This document shows, in pieces, positions 1 to 8,437 of a stretch of DNA of 31,643 nt; within the stretch, counting starts at the first letter, position 1; every line of letters begins with the position of its first letter. The DNA comes from Flavobacteriaceae bacterium (GTDB taxonomy: Bacteria; Bacteroidota; Bacteroidia; Flavobacteriales; Flavobacteriaceae), in contig JAUYUF010000290.1 of assembly GCA_030694835.1 (NCBI GenBank), forward strand, positions 1 to 31,643. Direction: 5' to 3'. A program made the position numbers and the translations under genes. A model generated the notes under the pieces. The model was not told the DNA's origin. It searched no databases and saw only the letters and a list, made by a program, of their open reading frames with translations.

Positions 1-1
1 A

Positions 2-79
2 ACCGCAGATTTAATTGCAGAAAAATACATCCTTTTGCAACGCGGTAAGAAAAGCTATTTTATTTTAAAGGTTAACTAA
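2..79 (+). CDS. tyrS: Tyrosine--tRNA ligase, C-terminal end (partial)
   Basis: Only the last 25 codons and the TAA stop are inside the window, reading in frame 2 from the left edge; the start lies upstream. The tail contains LLQRGKKSYFILKVN. This resembles the extreme C-terminus of bacterial tyrosyl-tRNA synthetases, whose S4-like RNA-binding domain ends in an RRGKKNY-type motif (E. coli TyrRS ends in a similar stretch, from memory). The enzyme would charge tRNA-Tyr in the cytoplasm. A terminator hairpin follows 6 bases after the stop, so this is the end of its transcript. The identification rests on a short fragment; another S4-domain protein is the main alternative. Confidence 0.7.
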   Translation, partial: TADLIAEKYILLQRGKKSYFILKVN

Positions 80-83
80 ATTT

Positions 84-111
84 AAGGAAGTCGTAAATGA
101 CTTCCTTTTTT
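84..111 (+). terminator. Rho-independent terminator after tyrS
   Basis: The perfect stem GGAAGTC (86-92) / GACTTCC (99-105) has a 6-nt loop GTAAAT. It is extended by AA/TT pairs and followed by a run of six T (106-111). It lies directly after the tyrS stop codon. Confidence 0.88.
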
Positions 112-266
112 ATAAAAATCGACTATTAATTTGTTTCTCTAAAAGACTTTAACGTTTGAAAAAATAAATAAATAATTTTTTAGTATCTTTAAACTTGCTT
201 ATTTACTTTCTTCTAGGCTAATTCAAAGCAAAAAAATTATTTTTTACTGAAATTAAAAAAAGAGTT

Positions 267-1085
267 ATGAAAAAATTTAAAATTATTTTAGCACTAGTGG
301 CATCTTTTTACTTAACAACGTCTTGTTCTAACGATGATAACAATTCTGTAACCGGAGATCATTTCCCTTCAACGGTCAGTAATTATTGGATTTATGGTGT
401 TAAATCGATTAATAACACTACTAAAACTACAGTTACTTCACAAGATTATTTAACGGTACTATCAGGTAATCAAATAAATTTTAATTTAGGAGTTAATAGC
501 GGAAATCTTGCAAATGGTTTAATGAACTCCCTTTTAACAATAGGCTCATTAAATAAGACAGCTTCTGCTTTGTCTATTGATGGTGGATTGAAAATTCCTA
601 TAATAGGATTCGATGCCCTTACTATCCCATTGTCAAAAGCAGTACTTTATGATATAAATGCAGCTAATAATGCTAATCTTTCTACTTTTTCAGGAACCTA
701 TACTCAAGATATTCAAGGATTTCCTTTAACGTTTAAGTATAATTTAACATTCAAAAAAATTCAAAATCTAAGTTCTATTAAAGTAAATAACATTACGTAT
801 AGTAATGTTACTGCCACTAGTATAAAATTAAACATGGAAATTTCAACAACAATTAAAATACAAAATATCAATACCACTTTTCCAATATTAAAGTCTAAGG
901 ATATTTTAGTAACCACTTCCTATTATGGTGACAAAGTTGGTTTGTTGAGCGCTACTTCAACTATTGATTTTAACTTAGACGCTACAACTCTAGCCTTACT
1001 GAAACAATTGAATGTGACCTTAACTATTCCTGATTCAAAATCAACAACCAATATTCAGGAGCTATCATCTTATGTGGTAAAATAA
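267..1085 (+). CDS. Hypothetical secreted lipoprotein
   Basis: A 272-aa protein of no family I recognise. Residues 1-19 form a typical type II signal peptide (KKFKII, hydrophobic core, then lipobox TTSC with the lipid-anchored Cys at about residue 20). A polar Asp/Asn linker SNDDNN follows, a common tether in flavobacterial surface lipoproteins. The rest is rich in Thr, Ser, Asn and Ile with alternating polar/apolar stretches, which suggests a beta-rich extracytoplasmic domain; no catalytic motif is seen. It stands alone between the tyrS terminator and a convergent gene (11-nt gap to the LuxE-like gene). The ATG at 267 is chosen because it places the signal peptide correctly. I saw nothing definite in the 155 bases upstream apart from A+T-rich DNA that presumably holds its promoter. 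Confidence 0.8.
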   Translation: MKKFKIILALVASFYLTTSCSNDDNNSVTGDHFPSTVSNYWIYGVKSINNTTKTTVTSQDYLTVLSGNQINFNLGVNSGNLANGLMNSLLTIGSLNKTASALSIDGGLKIPIIGFDALTIPLSKAVLYDINAANNANLSTFSGTYTQDIQGFPLTFKYNLTFKKIQNLSSIKVNNITYSNVTATSIKLNMEISTTIKIQNINTTFPILKSKDILVTTSYYGDKVGLLSATSTIDFNLDATTLALLKQLNVTLTIPDSKSTTNIQELSSYVVK

Positions 1086-1096
1086 ATTTAAAGCTA

Positions 1097-2071
1097 TTAT
1101 ATCATTAAGTTACAACCTCTGATATCGGAGTGGTCAAATCTGCCCAACACTTCAAAAGTATTATTGGGATGTGTTTTGCCTAAATCTTGTGTGGCGATGA
1201 ACGAACATGAATTATAATTAGCCAAATCAATCACATTAATTCCTCCACTTTTATATTGAGGCAAATAAGAAAAAGCATCTTCAGTATCGCGTATCAAAAT
1301 TTTCATCCATGGAGGGGTTTTAAAAATACCATTTCCTTTAGAATAAGCTTGACTCAATAATTCGGTCATTCCGTATTCAGAATGTATTTCTGTAACTCCA
1401 AATCCTTTGCAAAGTTTATCATGAAGCTCTTCTCTTATCATTTCTCTTCTTTTCCCTTTCATCCCACCAGTTTCCATAACAATTGTATTTTGGAGCTTAA
1501 ACTGATGTTTTTCAACTAAATCTAATAACGCATAGGTTATGCCAATCAACAAAATTTTAGAATCTTTAGTATTTAAATCATTTAATTTTTCTGCTAAAGT
1601 GTCTATATCATTTAAATAAAATCCACTATCTAATTTGTTAGTTTTTTTAATTAAGTCATCAACCATGTAAATTAATGAAGAACCATCTCGTTCTAAATAA
1701 GATGGTAACAAAGCTATGATGGTATAATCTACTATTGGCCCGTAAAAAAATTCAAATGATTTTAAATAACTTTCTTCATATATAGAAGTGTCAAGTACAA
1801 AATGTTTGCTTTGAATTTGTCCTGTTGTTCCACTGCTTAAAAATATTTGTTCAGGGATTGACTTCCCTGTGATAACTTTAAATTGTTTAAAAAAATCTAC
1901 TGGCAAAAAAGGAATGTCAGTAATTTGCTTTACTGATGAAGTATCAAAATTTAAAATATCTAAAAATTGTTGGTAAACAATATTATTTTTTGCTTGATGT
2001 TGGAAAATTTCCAACGCCAATTGTTCAAATTCTTCTGATGAGCCAATTTTAAAAATGCGATTTCTAAACAT
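1097..2071 (-). CDS. LuxE/PaaK-like acyl-protein synthetase family ligase
   Basis: A 324-aa predicted cytoplasmic protein of the LuxE-type acyl-protein synthetase family within the adenylate-forming (ANL) superfamily. Such enzymes activate a carboxylic acid with ATP as an acyl-adenylate and pass it to a thiol. The phosphate-binding loop SSGTTG is at residues 79-84, and a later segment HSEYGMTELL resembles the conserved YGMTE motif of the superfamily. The length is close to LuxE (about 370 aa) and well short of PaaK. No luxA, luxB or luxC is present, so light production is not implied; flavobacteria commonly carry such LuxE-like genes of unknown substrate. It is transcribed divergently from the ALDH7-type gene, with a candidate -7 box at 2104-2111. 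Substrate and acceptor cannot be read from the sequence. Confidence 0.8.
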   Translation of the reverse strand: MFRNRIFKIGSSEEFEQLALEIFQHQAKNNIVYQQFLDILNFDTSSVKQITDIPFLPVDFFKQFKVITGKSIPEQIFLSSGTTGQIQSKHFVLDTSIYEESYLKSFEFFYGPIVDYTIIALLPSYLERDGSSLIYMVDDLIKKTNKLDSGFYLNDIDTLAEKLNDLNTKDSKILLIGITYALLDLVEKHQFKLQNTIVMETGGMKGKRREMIREELHDKLCKGFGVTEIHSEYGMTELLSQAYSKGNGIFKTPPWMKILIRDTEDAFSYLPQYKSGGINVIDLANYNSCSFIATQDLGKTHPNNTFEVLGRFDHSDIRGCNLMI

Positions 2072-2103
2072 ATTTCCTGTCCCAACTTTTCGGGATGATT
2101 AAG

Positions 2104-2111
2104 CAAATTTA
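2104..2111 (-). promoter_or_regulatory. Candidate -7 box for the LuxE-like gene
   Basis: On the minus strand this reads TAAATTTG, a full match to the Bacteroidota -7 consensus TAnnTTTG. It lies about 33 nt upstream of the ATG at 2071. No convincing -33 TTG is found at the usual distance, so support is partial. Confidence 0.4.
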
Positions 2112-2183
2112 CAAAAATGTTCCGCTTCTATTTTGTAAAGGTAGATTTCTATATTTAGAAATAGCTTAGCCATAAAAAATTTG

Positions 2184-2191
2184 TATTTTTG
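2184..2191 (+). promoter_or_regulatory. Candidate -7 box for the ALDH gene
   Basis: TATTTTTG fits the Bacteroidota -7 consensus TAnnTTTG. Transcription would start near 2198, giving a leader of about 57 nt before the ATG at 2255. The -33 element is weak (no TTG at 17-23 nt spacing). Confidence 0.4.
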
Positions 2192-2201
2192 TACCACTAA
2201 T

Positions 2202-2217
2202 ACCAATTGCGATTGGT
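2202..2217 (+). repeat. Inverted repeat in the ALDH leader
   Basis: ACCAAT-TGCG-ATTGGT is a 6-bp perfect inverted repeat with a 4-base centre. It lies just downstream of the presumed transcription start of the aldehyde dehydrogenase gene. It could be an operator or a 5'-end RNA stem-loop; the role is inferred only from its position. Confidence 0.4.
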
Positions 2218-2254
2218 TTAGTTCATAATTAATAATGGTATAAAATAATAAATC

Positions 2255-3805
2255 ATGAATACTTCAGCAATACAATCTTCAATTTCAGAAACATTAAAAA
2301 AATTAGGTGTTAAAGAATTAAATTATGGTGCCTCAACAGGCTTAAATCATTTAAAAACTTCAGGGAAAATTTTAGATTCTTTTTCTCCTGTAGATGGAAC
2401 ACTTATCGGTTCTGTAGGAACTTCTACCGCAACAGAATATCAAATGGTGATGAAAACTGCTGAAGCAGCAGCCATAGCATGGAAACAAATTCCTGCACCA
2501 AAACGCGGTGAATTTGTCAGACAATTTGGTGATAAATTGCGCGAATTAAAACAGCCTCTTGGCGAATTGGTTTCTTATGAAATGGGAAAAAGTCTGCAAG
2601 AAGGTTTAGGAGAAGTACAAGAAATGATTGATATCTGCGATTTTGCAGTTGGCTTATCTAGACAATTGTACGGACTTACAATGCATAGCGAACGCCCAAT
2701 GCATCGTATGTACGAACAATACCATCCACTTGGAATTGTAGGAATTATTTCTTCCTTTAATTTTCCTGTTGCAGTTTGGGCTTGGAATACCGCTTTAGCT
2801 TGGGTTTGTGGTGATGTATGTGTTTGGAAACCATCTTCAAAAACACCTTTATGCGCTATTGCATGTCAAAATATTATTGGTGAAGTGCTAAAAAACAATA
2901 ATGTTCCAGAAGGTGTAAGCTGTATGGTTATTGGTAATGAAAATGGAGATTTAATAAATAATGATAAACGTATTCCACTAATTTCATTTACCGGCTCGAC
3001 TCGTATTGGAAGACACGTGGCAAAAACAGTTGCAGAACGATTTGGTAAAACAATATTAGAATTAGGTGGTAATAATGCCATCATTGTTTCTAAAGAAGCT
3101 GATTTATCTATGGTATTAATTGGGGCTGTATTTGGAGCCGTTGGAACCGCTGGGCAACGTTGTACAAGTACACGTAGATTAATTATACACGAAAGTATTT
3201 ACAACAAAACAATAGACATATTGCAAAAAGCTTATGCTCAACTTACGATTGGAAATCCTTTAGACGCTAAAAATCATGTGGGTCCGTTAATTGATAAAGG
3301 TGCAATAAAAGATTATTTAAATGCTATTGAAAAAGCCAAAGAAGAAGGTGGTAGAATGATTGTTGATGGTGGCGTCTTAACAGGTGATGGTTATGAAAGT
3401 GGGTGTTATGTTAGACCATGTATTATTGAAGCAGAAAATAGTTTTGAAATTGTACAAGAAGAAACTTTTGCACCTGTTTTATATGTGATGAAATACAATA
3501 CAATAGAAGAAGCTATTGCATATCAGAATGGTGTTCCTCAAGGATTATCATCTTCTATATTTACTAACAATATGCGCGAAATGGAATTATTCCTTTCTGC
3601 AAATGGCTCAGATTGTGGTATTGCTAATGTTAATATTGGAACTTCCGGTGCAGAAATTGGTGGTGCTTTTGGTGGTGAAAAAGAAACCGGTGGAGGACGT
3701 GAAAGTGGTTCTGATGCCTGGAAAGTTTATATGAGACGTCAAACAAATACTATTAATTACGGAACTCAATTACCGTTAGCCCAAGGAATTAAATTTGATT
3801 TCTAA
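2255..3805 (+). CDS. ALDH7-type aldehyde dehydrogenase (L-aminoadipate-semialdehyde / piperideine-6-carboxylate dehydrogenase-like)
   Basis: A 516-aa NAD(P)-dependent aldehyde dehydrogenase oxidising an aldehyde to the acid. Motifs: SSFNFPV (Asn about 169, oxyanion site), FTGSTRIG (about 245-252), ELGGNNAI with general-base Glu at about 269, and GQRCTSTRR with nucleophile Cys303. The GNNAI variant (not GKSP) and the CTSTRR context are typical of the ALDH7/antiquitin branch. Members convert aminoadipate semialdehyde (piperideine-6-carboxylate) to aminoadipate in lysine breakdown; in bacteria this gene may be called amaB or pcd. Length is normal and the gene is intact. No lysine 6-aminotransferase gene lies beside it, so the substrate is inferred from family only. 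It is a likely single-gene transcript divergent from the LuxE-like gene. Confidence 0.9.
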   Translation: MNTSAIQSSISETLKKLGVKELNYGASTGLNHLKTSGKILDSFSPVDGTLIGSVGTSTATEYQMVMKTAEAAAIAWKQIPAPKRGEFVRQFGDKLRELKQPLGELVSYEMGKSLQEGLGEVQEMIDICDFAVGLSRQLYGLTMHSERPMHRMYEQYHPLGIVGIISSFNFPVAVWAWNTALAWVCGDVCVWKPSSKTPLCAIACQNIIGEVLKNNNVPEGVSCMVIGNENGDLINNDKRIPLISFTGSTRIGRHVAKTVAERFGKTILELGGNNAIIVSKEADLSMVLIGAVFGAVGTAGQRCTSTRRLIIHESIYNKTIDILQKAYAQLTIGNPLDAKNHVGPLIDKGAIKDYLNAIEKAKEEGGRMIVDGGVLTGDGYESGCYVRPCIIEAENSFEIVQEETFAPVLYVMKYNTIEEAIAYQNGVPQGLSSSIFTNNMREMELFLSANGSDCGIANVNIGTSGAEIGGAFGGEKETGGGRESGSDAWKVYMRRQTNTINYGTQLPLAQGIKFDF

Positions 3806-3882
3806 AATTTTATAGATTTTTTTCGTATATTCGGTCTATCAACGAGACCCAAGCACAGAATTTAATTTAAAATTTTAGTTTT

Positions 3883-4671
3883 ATGAAACGACAACAGTTT
3901 ATTCAAATGGTGTTGGTTTTCATTTCTATATTTTTCCTTCAAGGTTGTAGTAATGAAACCACACAAATGGCTCGAGTACAATTTATTTTAGTTGATGCTC
4001 CGGGCGATTATGAAGAAGTTAACATCGATTTAAAAGATGTAATGATTAACAGAACCAATGAAGATTCTGGCTGGGAAAGTGTTGGTAATGTCCAACCGGG
4101 AATTTATAATTTATTAGATTATACCGGTGGTTTTGAAGCATTAATTGCAGATGCTGAATTGCCATCTGGAAATATTAATCAAATACGATTAATCTTAGGA
4201 AACCAAAATACTATCAAACTTGAAGGGAGTGATGAGCTTTTAAAATTAGATACTCCAAGTGCACAACAATCCGGATTAAAATTAAAAGTTAATACGGAAA
4301 TAATGGGAGGAATACTCTATACTTTTATCCTAGATTTTGATGCAGATAAATCAATTGTTAAAGCCGGAAAATCAGGAAAATACAACTTAAAACCTGTTAT
4401 AAGAGTTACTACTGAAGCAACATCTGGAGCTATAATTGGAAAAATTATGCCTTTTGAATATATAGCCAACGTAAGTGCTTTTAATCTTACAGACACCATT
4501 TCTACACATACAGATAGTCTCGGAAAATTTATGCTTAAAGGGGTATTGCCCGGATCCTATAAATTAGTTGTAACACCTGATACTTTATCTGGATTTACAC
4601 CTAAAGAATTAGAAAACGTAAATGTTACTCTTGGCAATATAACAGATGTTGGAACAATTACATTTCAATAA
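3883..4671 (+). CDS. DUF4382 lipoprotein with C-terminal carboxypeptidase-regulatory-like domain
   Basis: A 262-aa lipoprotein: signal peptide with core MVLVFISIFFL and lipobox LQGC, lipid-anchored Cys at about residue 22. Residues about 30-165 match my recall of the DUF4382 pattern (VQFILVDAPGDYEEVNIDL, later NQIRLILG and FDADKSIV), a beta-rich domain of unknown function common in Bacteroidota. Residues about 175-262 (AIIGKIMP... DSLGKFMLKGVLPGSYKLVV) look like a carboxypeptidase-regulatory-like beta-sandwich, often found in surface proteins. The gene has its own terminator and starts 77 nt after the ALDH gene. Function is unknown; it is presumably exposed on the outer membrane or facing the periplasm. 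Confidence 0.85.
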   Translation: MKRQQFIQMVLVFISIFFLQGCSNETTQMARVQFILVDAPGDYEEVNIDLKDVMINRTNEDSGWESVGNVQPGIYNLLDYTGGFEALIADAELPSGNINQIRLILGNQNTIKLEGSDELLKLDTPSAQQSGLKLKVNTEIMGGILYTFILDFDADKSIVKAGKSGKYNLKPVIRVTTEATSGAIIGKIMPFEYIANVSAFNLTDTISTHTDSLGKFMLKGVLPGSYKLVVTPDTLSGFTPKELENVNVTLGNITDVGTITFQ

Positions 4672-4706
4672 AAACGAAAAGTCCCGATCACTCGGGACTT
4701 TCGTTT
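4672..4706 (+). terminator. Terminator after the DUF4382 gene
   Basis: Stem GTCCCGA (4681-4687) / TCGGGAC (4692-4698) with loop TCAC. It is lengthened by AAA/TTT and, past one bulged A, AAACG/CGTTT pairs. It starts immediately after the stop codon. The A- and T-rich flanks could let it work in either direction. Confidence 0.85.
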
Positions 4707-4886
4707 AATTGGTTATCACTAACCAACTAAAAATCAACTAACCAAACTTTATTTTTAACTATATTTTCTAATCTATAAATACTTTTCAGATATTTACAAT
4801 CAAAATAATTTACTTTTTTTGTAACTTTATTCTTTAGTAATTATCTTAATCTGATATTGATCAATTACTATGCCAATATTTTTATT

Positions 4887-5300
4887 ATGAGAAAAACAAT
4901 TCTAATTTTAGCTTTTACCTTACTATCAATATTTATTTACGCTCAAGTAGACAATCAAAGTGGAAGTCAGCATCTTCGGATAGGGGCTAATTTTTTTGGA
5001 AATGACACCAATTTAAAAGTCGGGTATAACTACGGAATCAGTGAAATGTTTTCTGTTGGAGCTGGAGCATATGTTTTAAATGATTTTTATGGATTTATTC
5101 GAGGTGATTTTTATTTAGACTCTGTTATTCCAATGCCTATTAATTTAAACGTTTATGCAGGTCTTGAACTTGGCGTTTTTGGTATAGACTTTCTTAATTT
5201 CGATCCTCAATTAGGGATTGGATACTCTTTATCTAGAAATATTGAATTATATTTTGAAATTGGGAATACTGGTACGGCTGGTGTTAGTTTTAAATTTTAA
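4887..5300 (+). CDS. Small predicted outer-membrane beta-barrel / porin-like protein
   Basis: A 137-aa protein from the ATG at 4887. An in-frame TTG at 4857 exists but would add a non-signal extension, whereas the ATG gives a standard signal peptide (RKTILILAFTLLSIFIYAQ, cleavage after AQ at about residue 20). The mature part shows alternating aromatic/hydrophobic strands (LRIGANFFG, LKVGYNYGI, FSVGAGAYV, FYGFIRGDFY, INLNVYAGLELG, IELYFEIGN) and ends in VSFKF. A terminal Phe is typical of outer-membrane barrels recognised by the BAM complex. At this length it would make about 8 strands. It may belong to one of the small flavobacterial DUF families; I cannot name it securely. It converges on atpG. 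Confidence 0.72.
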   Translation: MRKTILILAFTLLSIFIYAQVDNQSGSQHLRIGANFFGNDTNLKVGYNYGISEMFSVGAGAYVLNDFYGFIRGDFYLDSVIPMPINLNVYAGLELGVFGIDFLNFDPQLGIGYSLSRNIELYFEIGNTGTAGVSFKF

Positions 5301-5332
5301 TATTTTTCTATTATTATGATACTACACTGTAC

Positions 5333-6193
5333 TTATCCATTCAAAGCTTCTGCTCCACCTACAATTTCAAGAATTTCATTTGTAATTGCAGCTTGTCTCG
5401 CTTTGTTATAATTAAGTTTGAGTTCGTTTTTAAGATCATTTGCATTATCAGTAGCTTTATGCATAGCTGTCATACGCGCTCCATGTTCTGCAGCAAAAGA
5501 ATCTCTTATAGCCTTATATAATTGCATTTTTAAAGACTTAGGAATCAATTCTAAAACAATCTCATTTTTAGAAGGTTCAAAAATATAATCTAAATTATCA
5601 TTAACACTCCCTTCAGCAGGAACAATTGGTAAAAACTGTTCTATAGTTGGAATCTGATTAGCTGCATTTTTGAATATATTATATCCTATATGGATTTTAT
5701 CATATGTTTTATTAGCAAAACTTTCCATTAAAAAAGAAGCAATTTTTGCACCATTTTCAAAGGTTAGATCTTCATATATAACACTTTGATTTTGAACAAT
5801 CTTATAAGATTTTGATAGAATATCATTACCTTTTTTTCCAATTGTTAAAAAAGTTACATTTTTATCTTTATAATTCTCTTCAATAAACTGAAGTGTCATT
5901 TTAACAACTTGTGAGTTAAATGCACCACACAATCCTCTATTGGAGGTTATAACTACAAATAATACATTTGATACTTCACGTTGATCAGCATAAACTCCAC
6001 CTGATTCAACACTCAATGTACCACTTAAACTTTGCAATAATTCTGAAAGTTTATTGGAGTACGGACGCATTTGAGTAATAGCGCTTTGAGCTTTCTTCAA
6101 TTTAGCAGCTGATACCATTTTCATAGCACTGGTAATTTGCATGGTTGAAGAAACCGAAGCAATTCTATTTCTAATTTCTTTTAAGTTTGCCAT
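5333..6193 (-). CDS. atpG: F1F0 ATP synthase subunit gamma
   Basis: A 286-aa central-stalk subunit that rotates inside the alpha3-beta3 hexamer and couples proton flow to ATP synthesis. Hallmarks: N-terminus MANLKEIRNRIASV followed by TSAMKMVSAAKLKKAQ, the middle ITSNRGLCGAFN, and the C-terminal helix RMTAMHKATDNA with NKARQAAITNEILEI. The ATG at 6193 is used because the family starts at MANLKEI; an open frame extends upstream to 6244 but runs through a tandem repeat. It is the last gene of the atp operon here; no beta or epsilon subunit gene follows. No clear terminator is seen in the 32-nt convergent gap to the barrel gene. Confidence 0.96.
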   Translation of the reverse strand: MANLKEIRNRIASVSSTMQITSAMKMVSAAKLKKAQSAITQMRPYSNKLSELLQSLSGTLSVESGGVYADQREVSNVLFVVITSNRGLCGAFNSQVVKMTLQFIEENYKDKNVTFLTIGKKGNDILSKSYKIVQNQSVIYEDLTFENGAKIASFLMESFANKTYDKIHIGYNIFKNAANQIPTIEQFLPIVPAEGSVNDNLDYIFEPSKNEIVLELIPKSLKMQLYKAIRDSFAAEHGARMTAMHKATDNANDLKNELKLNYNKARQAAITNEILEIVGGAEALNG

Positions 6194-6203
6194 CCTTTGT
6201 CTA

Positions 6204-6231
6204 TGTTGAATTATAAATGTTGAATTATAAA
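6204..6231. repeat. 14-bp tandem duplication between atpA and atpG
   Basis: TGTTGAATTATAAA occurs twice back to back (6204-6217 and 6218-6231) in the 68-nt spacer, just upstream of atpG. It is probably slippage in A+T-rich spacer DNA. Confidence 0.75.
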
Positions 6232-6261
6232 TTAAATCTAACATTCAAAATTTATAATTTC

Positions 6262-7839
6262 TTAATTATATTTTGCTGAAATTTCTTTGGCTGCTTCTTT
6301 TAAAGTATCCGTAATTTCATCTGTTAATTTACCGGCTTTTAAATCAGCTAAAACATTTTGATGTTTGGCTCTAAGATATATTAAATAATCTTTTTCAAAC
6401 TCTTTTACTTTATGTACAGGAACATTTCTTAATAAATCATTTGTCCCAGCATATATAATTGCTGTTTGATCTTCTACTGTATAAGGGTCGTTTTGAGCCT
6501 GTTTTAAAATCTCAACATTCCTTCTTCCCTTGTTAATTACATTGAGTGTTGCAGCGTCCAAATCAGATCCAAACTTAGCAAAAGCCTCTAATTCTCTATA
6601 TTGAGCTTGATCTAATTTCAACGTTCCAGCCACTTTTTTCATCGATTTAATTTGAGCATTTCCTCCCACACGTGATACAGAAATACCTACGTTAATTGCT
6701 GGCCTAACACCTGCGTTAAATAAATCAGATTCTAAGAATATTTGACCGTCAGTAATTGAAATTACGTTGGTTGGAATATAAGCAGAAACGTCTCCCGCTT
6801 GAGTTTCAATAATAGGCAATGCGGTTAATGAACCTCCTCCTTTTATTTTTCCTTGTAAAGAGTCTGGAATATCATTCATTTTTGCAGCAATCGTATCGTT
6901 ATTGATAACTTTCGCAGCTCTTTCTAATAATCTTGAGTGAAGATAGAAAACGTCTCCAGGATATGCCTCACGTCCTGGTGGTCTTCTTAAGATTAATGAA
7001 ATCTCACGGTAAGCGATAGCTTGCTTAGATAAATCATCATAAACAATTAAAGCCGGGCGACCTGTATCTCTAAAGTACTCACCAATTGCAGCACCTGCAA
7101 ATGGTGCATAAACTTGCATTGATGCTGGATCTGATGCATTTGCAGCAACAATAGTTGTATAAGCCAACGCGCCTCTTTCTTCCAACATTTTTGCAATACC
7201 AGCAATAGTAGAACCTTTTTGCCCAATTGCAACATATATACAATATACAGGAACTCCTGCATCGTAAAATTCTTTTTGATTTAAAATCGTATCTAGAGCA
7301 ACAGTAGATTTACCTGTTTGTCTATCACCAATGATTAACTCTCTTTGCCCTCTTCCAATTGGAATCATCGCATCTACAGCTTTAATACCAGTTTGTAATG
7401 GCTCATTTACCGGTTGACGAAAAATTACCCCCGGAGCTCTTCGCTCAAGTGGCATTTCAAAGGTTTCTCCATCAATAGGCCCTTTACCATCAATTGGATT
7501 TCCTAAAGTATCTACTACTCTTCCAACAATTCCTTCGCCAACTCTAATAGATGCAATTCGTTGTGTGCGTTTTACAGTAGCTCCTTCTTTGATTTCAGTA
7601 GAAGGACCCAAAAGCACCACTCCAACATTATCTTCTTCTAAGTTTAATACAATACCTTCTAATCCATTATCAAACTGAACTAACTCTCCGTATTGCACAT
7701 TTTCTAATCCGTATACACGAGCAATACCATCACCTACTTGTAATACTGTACCAACTTCATCAAGAGTTGCACTGCTTTCAAATCCGGTTAATTGTTGCTT
7801 TAAAATTGCTGATACTTCAGCTGGTCTAACTGCTGCCAT
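6262..7839 (-). CDS. atpA: F1F0 ATP synthase subunit alpha
   Basis: A 525-aa non-catalytic nucleotide-binding subunit of F1. Walker A GDRQTGKS is at about residues 171-178, Walker B region ALIVYDDL, and the SVSRVGG segment holds the arginine finger that completes the catalytic site of the neighbouring beta subunit. The N-terminus MAAVRPAEVSAILKQQL fits flavobacterial alpha subunits, so the ATG at 7839 is preferred over one two codons upstream. Length is standard. It lies between atpH (36-nt gap) and atpG (68-nt gap) in the same operon. The catalytic partner beta is not in this window. Confidence 0.97.
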   Translation of the reverse strand: MAAVRPAEVSAILKQQLTGFESSATLDEVGTVLQVGDGIARVYGLENVQYGELVQFDNGLEGIVLNLEEDNVGVVLLGPSTEIKEGATVKRTQRIASIRVGEGIVGRVVDTLGNPIDGKGPIDGETFEMPLERRAPGVIFRQPVNEPLQTGIKAVDAMIPIGRGQRELIIGDRQTGKSTVALDTILNQKEFYDAGVPVYCIYVAIGQKGSTIAGIAKMLEERGALAYTTIVAANASDPASMQVYAPFAGAAIGEYFRDTGRPALIVYDDLSKQAIAYREISLILRRPPGREAYPGDVFYLHSRLLERAAKVINNDTIAAKMNDIPDSLQGKIKGGGSLTALPIIETQAGDVSAYIPTNVISITDGQIFLESDLFNAGVRPAINVGISVSRVGGNAQIKSMKKVAGTLKLDQAQYRELEAFAKFGSDLDAATLNVINKGRRNVEILKQAQNDPYTVEDQTAIIYAGTNDLLRNVPVHKVKEFEKDYLIYLRAKHQNVLADLKAGKLTDEITDTLKEAAKEISAKYN

Positions 7840-7875
7840 TTTCATTTATTTTTTTATCTTTTGAGATACAATTTT

Positions 7876-8433
7876 TTAATAATTTGGTAAATATAGATTT
7901 TTCTTAAAATCTCTTTTTAATGATTGGAATTTTTGTAAAATACTAGCATCGTATTGAACGTCTCCTAATCTTAAAACAAAACCTCCAATAATTTCAGGAT
8001 TTATAATATTTTTAATACTTATTTCTTTTGATGTAAGCGTATTAATTTTATCCAAGATTAATTTTTCCATTTCTGGTGTTAATGGAATTGCTGTTGTTAC
8101 AATTGCAACTTCATATCCCATTAAGAAATCAAAAATAATTGTGTATTCTTTAGCCGTAAGTAATAATATTTCAATTCGTTTATTCTCTATTAATAAATGA
8201 ATCAAGCCATTTGATAATTCATTAACATGTGATTCAAAAATGGCATTTAGCACCTTTCTTTTTGTTTCAGATTTAATAATTGGACTTTTTAACATTACTT
8301 GCAATTCCTTGCTTTCTGAAATAGTATTAGCAATAAGAAGCATGTTTTCATTCACTTCTTCATGCAATCCATGCTCTTTAGCTAGATTGAGTAGCGCTTT
8401 TGCGTATCGTAATGCTGCTCTAGTTCCTTTCAT
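7876..8433 (-). CDS. atpH: F1F0 ATP synthase subunit delta
   Basis: A 185-aa OSCP/delta subunit joining F1 to the peripheral stalk. The N-terminus TRAALRYAKALLNLAKEHG is the classic opening helix (RYAKAL), and the C-terminal part IIGGFVLRLGDVQYDASI contains the conserved GGFxLRxGDxxxDxS motif. Length is typical. It starts 4 nt after the atpF stop, which implies tight co-translation. The family is sequence-divergent, but motif and position agree. Confidence 0.95.
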   Translation of the reverse strand: MKGTRAALRYAKALLNLAKEHGLHEEVNENMLLIANTISESKELQVMLKSPIIKSETKRKVLNAIFESHVNELSNGLIHLLIENKRIEILLLTAKEYTIIFDFLMGYEVAIVTTAIPLTPEMEKLILDKINTLTSKEISIKNIINPEIIGGFVLRLGDVQYDASILQKFQSLKRDFKKNLYLPNY

Positions 8434-8437
8434 GAGC

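Noticed and set aside
1097..2071. Bioluminescence gene (luxE)
   Set aside because: No luciferase or reductase genes are present, and LuxE-like ligases are common in non-luminous flavobacteria.
4857..4886. TTG start for the small barrel protein
   Set aside because: It adds ten residues before a complete signal peptide that has its own ATG at 4887.
6194..6244. Longer atpG start giving 17 extra residues
   Set aside because: The extension is translated tandem repeat; the family starts at MANLKEI.
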